Source: Vitrella brassicaformis (taxonomy: Eukaryota; Sar; Vitrellaceae). Taken from it: DNA of 64,000 nt. The notes below the pieces were generated by a model. The model did not search any database. It was not told the origin of the DNA and saw nothing but the letters and a program-made list of their open reading frames with translations. Positions 24,101-33,550 of this stretch are shown piece after piece. Location: positions 212,086 through 276,085 of the forward strand of contig CDMY01000243.1 in NCBI GenBank assembly GCA_001179505.1, written 5' to 3'. A program made the position numbers and the translations under genes. Position 1 is the first letter of the stretch, and every line of letters starts with the position of its first letter.

Positions 24101-24764
24101 TGATCTGGACCAGCAGCACCCGCCCGCCGCCCAGCGCTGTGTTGGCGCATATGTTGGCGAGGGCGTACAGACAAGAGCTGAAGAAGAAGTCGAAGTTGAG
24201 GAAGCGCATGAAGGTGCCTCTCACGCCTTGTCCCTCAAAGAGGCTCTTGCGATAGAAAAGCAGGAAGGGTATGGCGAAGAATCCCGCCACGCAGAGCTGC
24301 AGGGAGGTGACGAGGGAGCCGAAGAAGACCCGGTCCGCCAGGGACATCTCGGTGGACGAGGGCCTGAGCGCCGTCTTGGTGATGACGCTGTGCATCGCAC
24401 TCCCCAGGTACCAACACACGATCACGAAAATCTCCAGCACCAGTCCCCTCGCCTCCATCGTGCTTGCTGGCTCTGGCTGCTGAGAAGAGGAGTGCGGCTG
24501 AGAGGCTGAGGCTGCCCCCCCGCTCACGGGCTCGGTCTTGTGCTTGTTGTAGTGGTAGCGAATGAGGAGAGTCTCCCCGCTGTGTGTTCGAATGATGGTC
24601 TTGTTTGTTGACGTGTAGACGACGGTTGACGCTTTGCAGGCCGCCCCGCTGCCGCTGCCGCAGCCAGTCACCAGAGGTGAAGTCGGGGCTGTGGTTGACG
24701 ATGGAGGTGTGCTTTTCTCGGAAGCCTTCTCACGTCCACGTCTGACTGATGGCCGGAGCAGCAT
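21172..24764 (-). CDS. TPT-family transporter fused to polysaccharide pyruvyl transferase
   Basis: Exon 1 (24764-23529) encodes a TPT/EamA-type transporter with about ten membrane helices. From MEARGLVLEIFVIVCWYLGS (Met at 24458, the conserved-core start) it runs through LLVQIIKCSELIITTILAWL and SPIVHAYFNAVKRAVIIITA to GSFMAIIGLHLSKSAKP. A 75-bp GT-AG intron (23454-23528) joins in phase 0 to exon 2 (23453-23336), which has an 11th helix (WWSLLGALVVCLVFWH) and no in-frame ATG. Exon 3 holds a Pro/Gln-rich stalk. Later exons carry a PS_pyruv_trans domain: MFGLADHENKGDAAINYGQY, IIFYTGGGNFGDIWQKYVDD, IVVFPQTIKF, IARDIPSYEWL and VVVADRLHAHILCTLMRKPH, then an acidic Gly-rich tail. Family knowledge: such enzymes transfer ketal pyruvate from PEP to sugars, and some TPT members carry PEP. 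The odd helix would place the enzyme in the lumen. Alternative: two genes, the second starting at an internal Met. Confidence 0.85.
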
Positions 24765-24777
24765 CCACGCACACCAT
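24730..24777 (-). other. Short upstream ORF overlapping the transporter start
   Basis: The first ATG on this side of the divergent promoter, at 24777, opens a 15-codon frame (MVCVDAAPAISQTWT, stop at 24730). It overlaps the long-frame ATG at 24764 in another frame. If the transcript starts upstream, this could reduce use of 24764 and favour the internal Met at 24458, which begins the conserved transporter core. The transcript start is unknown. Confidence 0.4.
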
Positions 24778-25031
24778 TTCTGACGCGCGCACCTTTTTGG
24801 TCCCACAACCAATTCACAAACCCCACAAACCCAAAACCCCAATCCCTAGCTAAACCCAGCTTTGTTCGACCAGTGGCCCCCGGCGATCTTAACCAGCTCG
24901 AAAGATGACTGGTCGTTCTTAGGGTTTGTCGAACTGGCTGCGGCGGGGAAGGGCAGCTTATAGACTCACCCACAGCGGCACACTACAGCAAGGTCTGATT
25001 TGGATCTGTGTGAAGGCGGTGTTTTCTCGCG
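24778..25031. promoter_or_regulatory. Bidirectional promoter of Rubisco and transporter-pyruvyltransferase genes
   Basis: About 250 bp lie between the two divergent genes. An imperfect inverted motif is visible: a GTTCGACCAGT word near 24863 and an ACTGGTCGTT / GTTTGTCGAACTGG pair near 24908-24940. AAACCCTA-like words occur on both strands (24830-24860 and 24918-24930). I cannot assign factors. Confidence 0.45.
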
Positions 25032-27927
25032 ATGGGGCTCACTACGATCCAAATCAAAAGCCTTGCCATGCTGGCAATCCTCGTCGTGGCGCACTGTAAG
25101 CGAGAAGGGGCAGGGTCAGGGTCACTGGGCAGACAGCGGGCAGACAGGATCTTGCATTCAGCTGTAGATGGCTGCAGTCAGACACCCCTGGGGGGTGGAT
25201 GAGAGGGGAGTGAGAGGGGCGCTCAGCTTCACTTTGTGTGACTCTTGACCTTCACTTGCCATCCATCCACCATGGGCACACCTGAGCACCTTGATGATAT
25301 GCATCGCAGCGACACACAATGCATCCATCAGGCGTGACAGATCTCTCGTAATCGGCGTTCTCTCTTATGGTCTGGTATGTGTGTGTGTGTGTGTGTGACT
25401 CTCAGGCCACGACGCGTCCCGCATGACTGCTTTCATCAGGGGCACCCCCCTGACCCGCAAGGTCGGCGGTGACTTTGCCGGCACCGGGCTCGTCTCGGGC
25501 AGCAACAAACAGGTCGGTGGGAGACGGCGCACACGGGTCAATCAGATCAGATCAGCGGGTGATTGCTCGACATTCCTTTCATGACTGTGTCTCTTATATC
25601 GGGGTGTTGTGTGTGGTGCAGTGCGTCCGTGTGTGCGGTGAGGGCCCGACTTGCGTGCGGATGGCTTTGGATCAGTCCAACCGCTACGTCAAGCTGGACC
25701 TGGACGAGGAGACCCTCATGAGGAATCAGCAGCACGTCCTCGTCGCATACCACATGCGACCCAAGTACCCCATCGCCAAGGACTTCATCAGGTGGGTGGG
25801 ATAAGAGGCTCACCACCCAAACCAGCCCCCACACATTGTTTTTGAGTCCTTGTGTGATGTGTGTGTGTGTGTGTCAGTACCGCCGCCCACTTTGCTGCCG
25901 AGTCGTCCACCGGCACCAACGTCAACGTCTGCACGACCGACGACCACACCATCTCTGTCGACGCCGTCGCGTACGAGCTGGATGAGGAGAACGAGCTCAT
26001 GAAGATCGCCTACCCCGTCAAGCTCTTCGACCGCAACATCACTGACGGACGGGCGATGCTCTGCTCCATCCTCACTCTCGTCATCGGCAACAACCAGGTG
26101 CGTGCGCTGCCCACCTACCTTGATGGATGACACACGCGAGCATGTGTCTCATTCATTATCCGTCTGTCGTGCTGTGTGTTGTGTGTTGTGTGTTGTGTGG
26201 TGTGATGTGTTCGTTCGTCTGGCCTCCTGCCTGCCTGCAGGGTATGGGTGACGTCGAGTACGGCAAGATCATGGACATCTGGTTCCCCCCTGACTTCGTG
26301 CGTCTGTTCGACGGCCCCGCGGTGGACATCCGTCACATGTGGCAGGTCATGGGCCGCGAGACCGTCCCCTACGACCCCACCACGGGCAAGACCGACTGGG
26401 ACGGCGGCTTCGTCGTCGGCACCATCATCAAGCCCAAGCTCGGACTGAGGCCCAAGGAGTTCGCTGAGGCCGCCTACCAGTTCTGGCTCGGTGGCGACTT
26501 CCTCAAGAACGATGAGCCGCAGGTGCGTACAAGGCAGGCAGGCAGGCAGGGGACATGTCACAAGTGGATGGGTGATCGGACTGATGGACTGACGGATGGA
26601 TGGATGGATGGATGTGGTGTTTTCGTGTGCTGTGTTATGTGTCTGCAGGGCAACCAGACCTTCTGCCCGATGCGGGAGGTCATCCCCATGGTGGTCAAGT
26701 CGCTCAAGAGGGCAATGGCTGAGACCGGCCGCCGCATGTTCTTCTCCGCCAACATCACCGCCGACGACCCCGATGAGATGATCGCACGCGGCAAATACGT
26801 CCTCAGTACGCGCACACAGACGGGAGGGAATCAATCCATCAAGGAATCGCTCGTCGCACAGATCCTCGTGTGTGTGTATGTGTCGGTTGATGTGATGTCA
26901 TGTGTGTGCAGGTCAGTTTGATCACCTGGCGGAGCAGTGCGCTCTCCTGGTGGACGGTTTCGTGGCTGGCCCCACGGCCGTGGCGACAGCGCGCCGCAAC
27001 TTCCCCCGTCAGTGGCTGCACTACCATCGCGCCGGCCACGGCATGATCACCTCCCCCCAGACCCAGCGAGGCTACACCGCCCTGGTGCTCTCCAAGTTCT
27101 CGCGATTGCTCGGCTCGTCGGGTATCCACGTCGGCACCATGGGCTTCGGCAAGATGGAGTCAGAAGCCAGCGACCGGTCAGTTAATGAGACACACACACA
27201 CACACACACACACGCGGATGGATGGATGTGCAGTGACATCGTGTACATGCTTGAGAGGGATGTGGCGAAGGGCCCGTACTTCACGCAGCAGTGGGCCAAC
27301 ATGAACCCCACCACCGGCATCATCTCTGGCGGCATGAACGCCATCCGTATGGTCAACTTCTTCACCAACCTCGGCCACGCCAACGTCGTCATGACCTGCG
27401 GTGGCGGCTCATACGGCCACGTCGACGGCCCCTCGGAGGGCGCCAAGTCCTGCCGACAGGTCCGCTGACCTGACCACACCATCACAACACAATCGTCCCA
27501 CGAGCGCCCAGTGGCCACCAGCAACATGTTGTGTTGTGTTGTGTTGTGTTGGTCGTTGATTGATCAGGCCTGGCTGTGCTGGAAGGAGGGTGCCGATCCC
27601 CTTGAGTTCGCCAAGCGCCCCGAGAACCGCCAGTACGCCCGCGCCTTCATTTCCTTCGCCGCCGACTCTGACCAGATCTACCCCACCTGGAGGAAGGAGC
27701 TCAGGGGCATCCATGACATCACCGGTGAGTCGTCAAGAAAGACACGGGCCATACGCGCACACGTCGGTCGACCCCTGATCATGTGACTGACCCACGTGTG
27801 TGTGTGTGTGTGTGTGCGTGCAGGCGAGGAGGGTATGGAGAAGATGGAGCAGGTGCTCAAGGTGGACATGGGCCGCAGTCAGGCAGTGGCCAAGGGCGTC
27901 CAGGCCTTCGACGCCTGGGGCAACTAG
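25032..27927 (+). CDS. rbcL (form II): Ribulose-bisphosphate carboxylase, form II, nuclear-encoded
   Basis: Ten exons (25032-25095, 25406-25512, 25622-25791, 25878-26097, 26241-26522, 26649-26805, 26912-27176, 27234-27459, 27568-27724, 27824-27927) sum to 583 codons. It fixes CO2 onto RuBP in the plastid stroma. The N-terminus [20 protein letters not shown] looks like a signal peptide, followed by a basic stretch ([11 protein letters not shown]), as expected for a plastid behind extra membranes. The form II core starts at [14 protein letters not shown]. Active-site segments are intact: [13 protein letters not shown] (catalytic Lys), [12 protein letters not shown] (carbamylated Lys), [21 protein letters not shown] and loop 6 [10 protein letters not shown]. 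It is a homodimeric type that needs no small subunit. It is a single unit, not the tandem polyprotein described in some dinoflagellates. Confidence 0.97.
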
Positions 27928-29087
27928 CTGGCTGCCTGCCTGCCTGCCTGCCTGCTTCTCTTTTCCCCGCCCGTCCTCCTTTGTCACTCACCTGACCTCC
28001 CTCACCCACACATGACATGCTTGCTGAGTACTGTGAACAACTGCGTGCATGCTTCTATGGACACACCACCCACACACACATCATCCATCCACTGGCTGCC
28101 TGCCTGCCCGCCCACACACCCCTCTGTCCGCTTGTCTGTCTGTCTCGCGTGTCCTGCCTACCCTAGTGTGCCTGGCTGCCTCGATCGACTGCCTCGTCTC
28201 GTCTCTACTACTTGCTGATGGGCTGAGATGAACCGAACTGACCATCTGATCTTTTTTCGCTTTGTGGCTGCTCGGTCCCTGTCTGCCCGTCTGTTCGCCT
28301 GTCGGTCTGTCTGTCTGTCTGTCTGCGTGGATGTGTCAACGAACGTCTGTCTGGGTGGAGGGGTGGTGTGTGGATGGGTGGCTGGCTGGTCGGCTGGCTG
28401 TCTGGATGTGTGTTTGTGTGTGTGTGTGTGTGGTGTGTGCGGTTGTACTCACTAAGTACTCACTTGCTGTCCGTCTGCCCTCCTGCCTGCTTGGCCATGA
28501 GTGAGCTTCGACGGCTCCCGGAGGGACTGTCATGATGTCGGTAGATAAGATGGTGGATCGATGACTGCCGGTGGTGGTGTGACGGGCTCTTTGTCGCCAT
28601 GTTATCATCTAGACAGGGCAACGGATGACCGAGGGAGGAAGAATAGCACAGGATAGCATAGCATACGAACACGCACGGGACGTCCCAAGTTAGTCAGTCC
28701 GCAGCGGGCCTGCAGGAGAGGACGCTTTGAAGCAAGGAGGGGGCGGTGCTGGTGCGAGAATGAATGAATGGCGAGAGAGAGGCGAGGGATACTTGTGTGT
28801 CGTGGGTATTATCTGTATGTGTGTACGTGTGTGGGTGTGTGTGGTTCGTGGGGTGGCTGGCTGGGTGTATGGATGGGTGGTGGTGGTTGCTTGCGGTGAA
28901 GTCTGACAATGAAGTTCACTGGTGGAGGGAGGGACGGGGACACTCCCCTTTCAATTTTGCATCGAGCGTCGGTTACTGGATCAATCTCGTGGTACCACCC
29001 TTCGTCCCGCAGCTGTCGTCAGGCGGAGTACGGGCACACAGGCGAAGTACGGGCACACGGCTTTGACACAGCTCACGAACGCACACC
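27928..29087. other. Intergenic region downstream of Rubisco
   Basis: This contains the Rubisco 3' UTR and the promoter of the next plus-strand gene. Repeats: (CTGC)n just after the stop, (GTCT)n near 28300-28325, (TG)n near 28410-28435, and an imperfect 19-bp direct duplication (GTACGGGCACACAGGCGAA then GTACGGGCACACGG) near 29030-29060. No gene is supported; the open frames are repeat-derived. Confidence 0.45.
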
Positions 29088-32000
29088 ATGCTTGACAATA
29101 GAAAGCTCGCAGCGAAGCGTGGGGGCCGTGGGACCGTCTCGTGTCGCGTCTCGCTGCCGGCCGACCTGAACGTGACAATGCTCTTCTTGCTGCGGGCCTT
29201 CGTCCTCCTCCCCAGCGTGGTGTTGGTGTCGTCGGAGATCCTTTCTCTCTCCAACACCAGCAATCAGGAGGCCCTGGGGAACCCGCGTCTCGTCAGAAAT
29301 CCGGTTCCTCCTCCCGCCCTGGTACAGTCCGGACAGCGTAAGTGGGTCAGTACAGGGCTGACCCACTTACGTGTGTGACCCGCTTATGCGTACGTACAGA
29401 GCTGACCCACTTATTTTCCGGCGACTTTTGGAGTGATTTCTCGCTGTGAATGAATCACAGGAGCCTCTCAGAAGCCCGTTGACTCTTTTTTTNNNNNNNN
29501 NNNNNNNNNNNNNNNNNNNNNNNNNNNNNNNNNNNNNNNNNNNNNNNNNNNNNNNNNNNNNNNNNNNNNNNNNNNNNNNNNNNNNNNNNNNNNNNNNNNN
29601 NNNNNNNNNNNNNNNNNNNNNNNNNNNNNNNNNNNNNNNNNNNNNNNNNNNNNNNNNNNNNNNNNNNNNNNNNNNNNNNNNNNNNNNNNNNNNNNNNNNN
29701 NNNNNNNNNNNNNNNNNNNNNNNNNNNNNNNNNNNNNNNNNNNNNNNNNNNNNNNNNNNNNNNNNNNNNNNNNNNNNNNNNNNNNNNNNNNNAGCCTCTC
29801 AGAAGCCCGTTGACTCTTTTTTTCTCGCTCAAAGTCACTCAAAACGACGAAAAACCGTCTGTTCTCTCATTCATTCAATCAGTCCTTGGATGGCTGCGAG
29901 AGCCCTTGGATGTCTCCGAATGTTTGATTCATCGTTGATCTCCACACACGCCACGCAAAGTGATGCAGCCTGAGTGATTTTGTAAGAAGATTCGTCATTG
30001 ACACATTCACTTGGCGTCATCAACGGTGTCTGATGGGCCATGACGGCACGAAAGGCATGAACAGCAAGCATAACAGGAAGCAAATCACATAAATGATGCC
30101 GCCCCACCGCCTGCAGCAGTGAATGCATCGGTCGGAATGGCCATCAAATCGCTCTCACGATGAGTGGGTAGTGGGTGGGCGGATGGGGTGGGTGTGGGTG
30201 GGCGGAGGGTGAAGTGATCCATGGAATGACTGAAGAGGAAGGAAGGCTGAACACATCAGGGCTGAAGAAACGTGTGTTCGGCTGGATGAATGCCGCCAGA
30301 TGCCTCAGGTGACTCTGTTGACCACCCTCTTGTTTGTCACAAATGGGTGTCGGTGCCTCAAACGTGAAGCAGCTGCTCTTCCGTTTACATCGTGATCAAC
30401 CTCGCCAAGCAAACTCGCCTTTTTGTCGCCTTGATTCGTCTCAGAAGATGACAATCAAAATGTCTGTATTTCTCCATGGAATCACTCTTTCATCGGTCCG
30501 CTCTTTCACAGAGGTGTTCTTCATCGTCTTGCGGTCATTTTGAGCCACGAATGGTCGGCCCGAATGGCTGATTTGAGTCTCTTTGGGAGCTGACCCGGTT
30601 ATCCGGTCCGTTTTTGACTGTGTACGGAGTGATCAGGATGGGCTGACCCACATACGCAATTGACCCGCTTATGCGGTGACCCACTTACGCGGTCCGGACT
30701 GTAGTCTGCCACAGCCCTTTCCACAGGCTACCGTTCCCCATTCCTGACGGCTACCAGCCCAGCAAGGCCAACAGGAAGGCATGGCTTGCAGAGTAGGTGC
30801 CTTTCCCATAGGGAGGACGACACGCGTTCTGCATCATGATGCCGTCTCATTTGTACTCGATTGTGCAGTTACGACCAATTGTACGCCTTTGCTGATCTGC
30901 CTTACTTCAACTTCAGCCGTCGCAACGTGCCAACGTACAGCCCTCAATTCCCCAAAAGCATCTTTCCCCGCAAACTCTGTACGCGTCTCGCTGTACACAA
31001 TTAATGCCACACAATGCTACATCGTCATGCGCGCGCCTTGGTGTGTGTCTGTTTGCACTGTCGATTAGTCGCGTTCGACTTGGAAGAGCGCAAGGTGTTC
31101 TGGTCGCATTGGGCGGCAAGATACGGAAGGGCAGAGATTGTGCCTCACTTGGACATCCTGTGTGGGGAGGAGGACAGCGATCCCTGCATGCCTGGTGAGG
31201 GATTCACTCACCCAGTTGGCACGATGGATGGATGCATGACGGGCGCTTGGTGGTTGGTGCATGTGGCTTGACTTGTCTCGTCGGGTGTGTATGTGTGCAG
31301 GGTATTGGCCGCATGACGTGTTGGAAGCCCCGACACCCCATTACTGGCAGATGAACGTCCTGGACAATGATCACCTCAACGAAGGTATACGTCTCTGTCT
31401 CATGAACAAGTGTGTCTGTCTGTCTGTCGGCCTGTCGACCATTATCTTCCTTCCCTTTTCCGTGTTCGCAGCTCACCAGCACCTGGATCTGCCGCTACAC
31501 CACTTCAAGGATATCATCTTCCACAACTGTCATCGGGTGAGAGACTCCAGGGGTGTGTATAACATTGTCTATGTCTTCCTCCCTCCCTCCCTCCCTCCCT
31601 CCCTGTCTGTCTGTCTTGTCTGTTTGTAGGACATGTTCTTCCTTGAGGACGACGAGGTCAAGCATGTTCAGTTGATGGACGGTACCACCGCGCAATTCCG
31701 CCCTGCGAACGTCGACATGTGGTTAACGACGCAACTCCTGCTAGCCACGGATGGCCTAGTTGCCAACACGATCTTTCCTGCGCTCTTTTGGAACGGGAGG
31801 CCTGCAAGTTTTCCAACAAGGCGTCCCGTTCCCCCTTCCCGTTTCTGCGAACACCACGAGCGCTTTGGCCGTAAAATGTGCTGGGACTCCAGGGCTCACC
31901 TGCAGGACTTCGAGGTCTCCATGGTGAGAGAAACACACGTGGTATGCCCTTCTCCTTTCCTCCATGTGTGCACGTGTCTGTGTCTCTCTTACCCATTGTG

Positions 32001-32297
32001 ATGGCATCTCGGTCGATGCGCGTCGGAAAAGGCCATGCTCGGTAGGCAGCCAACTGTCAGGCAGACGAGGTGCTCGAATGAATGGATGTAGTTGGACATC
32101 TGGTGTCGCTGCTTGCAGAGCAGCAGCACGGGTGGCGCTACTTGGGAGGATGGGAAACACAGGACTGGGTGGGCGACGCGGGAACAGAGGACTGGGTGGG
32201 CGACCGCGGCATGACCAAGAAGTTCGGCACCATCTTCCACAGCTGTGATCACCCGGAGTTCGGACACCTCTGTCAGCACTTCTCTCCCACAGCCTGA
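29088..32297 (+). CDS. Secreted or type II membrane protein, unknown; interrupted by a transposon
   Basis: I do not recognise the family. Chained exons: 29088-29337, 30705-30792, 30869-30978, 31069-31194, 31301-31384, 31472-31536, 31630-31923 and 32121-32297, with all phases agreeing. The N-terminal segment MLFLLRAFVLLPSVVLVSSE (Met 29178) is a signal peptide or anchor; an in-frame ATG at 29088 adds 30 residues and would make it a type II membrane protein. The body includes LPFPIPDGYQPSKANRKAWL, YDQLYAFADLPYFNFSRRNV, FDLEERKVFWSHWAARYGRA, YWPHDVLEAPTPHYWQMNVL, LHHFKDIIFHNCHRDMFFLE and RFCEHHERFGRKMCWDSR. It ends in a small duplicated QDWVGDAGTEDWVGDRG stretch. Exon 1 is separated from exon 2 by a Tc1/mariner-like insertion (29325-30701). 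If that is not spliced out, the gene is truncated after about 95 residues. Final-exon acceptor: AG at 32119-32120. Confidence 0.65.
29325..29349 (+). repeat. Left terminal inverted repeat
   Basis: Begins CAGTCCGGACAGC and contains GTAAGT at 29338-29343, a perfect splice-donor hexamer. One mismatch to the right repeat. Confidence 0.85.
29338..29370. repeat. 13-bp perfect inverted repeat at the element's left end
   Basis: GTAAGTGGGTCAG at 29338-29350 is followed seven bases later by its exact reverse complement at 29358-29370. The putative splice donor would lie in this hairpin in RNA. Confidence 0.7.
29493..29792. other. Assembly gap, 300 N, with duplicated edges
   Basis: About 31 bases just before the gap (from AGCCTCTCAGAAGCC at 29462) are repeated immediately after it (from 29793). 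Two contigs that overlap but were not merged would produce this, so the gap may contain nothing. A true short direct repeat is the alternative. Confidence 0.75.
30677..30701 (-). repeat. Right terminal inverted repeat
   Basis: Reverse complement of the left end with one mismatch. The TA duplication that follows, together with the host G at 30704, forms a TAG that can serve as splice acceptor. Confidence 0.85.
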
Positions 32298-32387
32298 GAG
32301 TCGACCGTCCGCTGTGTGTGTGAGAGAGAGAGAGAGTGAGAGAGAGAGAGAGAGGGATTGTGTGCGAGCCTGAGAGTCGACCGTCCG

Positions 32388-32433
<46 letters not shown>

Positions 32434-32445
32434 GGGATTGTGTGG
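32292..32445 (+). repeat. Tandem duplication across the stop codon region
   Basis: A unit starting GCCTGAGAGTCGACCGTCCG occurs at 32292 and again at 32368 (period 76), each followed by (TG)n, (GA)n and GGGATTGTGTG. The first copy includes the stop codon of the upstream gene. The rest is 3' UTR. Confidence 0.75.
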
Positions 32446-32702
32446 AGGGAGGGAGAGAGTGAGAGAATGAGTGATTGAGAGGGTCGAGACAGAGTCGATG
32501 GATCAGCGGTGGGGGGGACGCAAAAGGCGCGACATGACAAACTGATCAACGCACCGATTGTCTGATATCGATTAGTACACAAATGTACATCTTCCACGGC
32601 CAATGCACATGTACGTCTGTATATATGTGTGCACGTGTGTGTACCGCCAACACAAGAGGGCTCCTCATCGACTCAATTAACGCGCTGAGGGGCGAATCAG
32701 CC
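32298..32702. other. Spacer between two plus-strand genes
   Basis: Holds the second copy of the 76-bp duplication and GA-rich sequence, then the probable promoter of the small secreted protein. No gene seen. Confidence 0.4.
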
Positions 32703-33095
32703 ATGATGGCGATGTTGCTTGCGGGCTTTCTCCTCCTCACCGCCGCACTGTCGACGGGCTCTTGCTTGTCGTACGACAGTCAGGACACCGACCCACTTCA
32801 TGTGCTGCCCACTGACCAACTGACAGAGGCGGAGGCGCAGGCACACAATCACACACACACACACACAGATGACACCCACATCCATCACTCTCTCTCTCTC
32901 TCTGTCTGTGTGCCTTCAGGCAGCCGTCCACAAGCTGCAGTTGGCGGAGCGGGGCGAGACACAACCAACAGAGCCGCCCAGCGCCGTGACACCACCACCC
33001 AAGCAGCCGCCCAGCCGCCAGGCCGCACCGTCCACAATGGTCACAGAGACGATGGAGGCAAAGGGCGTCTTCCCGTCAGACTTCGACGCACAGGT

Positions 33096-33126
<31 letters not shown>

Positions 33127-33297
33127 ACAGACAGACAGACAGACGGGCGGATGTGTGTGTGTCTCCCATCGCACTGCGTGTGTGTGGTTCAGACGGATCG
33201 AGATTTGGTGGAGAAGGGCTTCCTGATGTCACAGAGAAGAAGGAAGACGTTTGCCTCACCCGCCGCACACACCAAAGGCCAGCCAGCCAAGGAATGA
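32703..33297 (+). CDS. Small secreted protein, unknown
   Basis: Three exons (32703-32840, 32920-33093, 33193-33297) sum to 138 residues, all in phase 0. The N-terminus MMAMLLAGFLLLTAALSTGS is a signal peptide. The mature part is short and low in complexity: SYDSQDTDPLHVLPTDQLTE, AVHKLQLAERGETQPTEPPS, a Pro/Gln stretch and FLMSQRRRKTFASP. I recognise no family. The first intron would be GC-AG (CAG|GCACAC); reading through instead gives a long His/Thr-rich frame made of microsatellite, which is why splicing is preferred. Confidence is limited by the small size. Confidence 0.5.
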
Positions 33298-33550
33298 GCG
33301 TGGTGAGACTCAGTCAGTGTGCCTCAGCCGCCTGTCTGTGCGTGTGATCTCCTTGTGCTGTGTCTCATTCATTTTCTCCAGGTGACTGATGCCACTGGTC
33401 TGTCTGTCTGAAGAGCAAGAGAGGAACGAAGTGACACCTCTGAGTGCATGTAACTAACATCACCACAGACCGTCGACATCAATGTATCTGAATTATTGAT
33501 ATCTGCGAGAGACACACAGCCGTGTGCTATCGCCTAGTGTCTACTCTACT

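Larger units (their letters stand above)
29325..30701. mobile_element. Tc1/mariner-like non-autonomous element with TA duplication
   Basis: The ends are inverted repeats: 25 bp at 29325-29349 matches the reverse complement of 30677-30701 at 24 positions, both ends reading CAGTCCGGAC inward. TA flanks both sides (29323-29324 and 30702-30703), the target duplication of Tc1/mariner elements, and CAGT is a common start for them. Sub-terminal copies of TGACCCRCTTATGCG/TGACCCACTTACG lie inside both ends. No transposase motif is readable; the two internal open frames (30128-29871 minus, 30334-30543 plus) are short and unrecognised. A 300-N gap lies inside, so true length and any transposase remnant are unknown. 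The element sits within the coding sequence of the host gene. Confidence 0.85.

Noticed and set aside
25032-27927. Rubisco as bacterial contamination or a polyprotein
   Set aside because: Nine GT-AG introns and a eukaryotic leader exclude bacterial origin, and there is one unit with its own stop.
28300-28450. CRISPR-like or satellite array
   Set aside because: Only simple tetranucleotide and dinucleotide repeats, with no spacer-repeat structure. No CRISPR array is present in the window.
29871-30543. Transposase remnant inside the Tc1/mariner-like element
   Set aside because: The two short frames show no DDE/D signature or helix-turn-helix pattern that I can read. The element is called non-autonomous, though the gap leaves this open.
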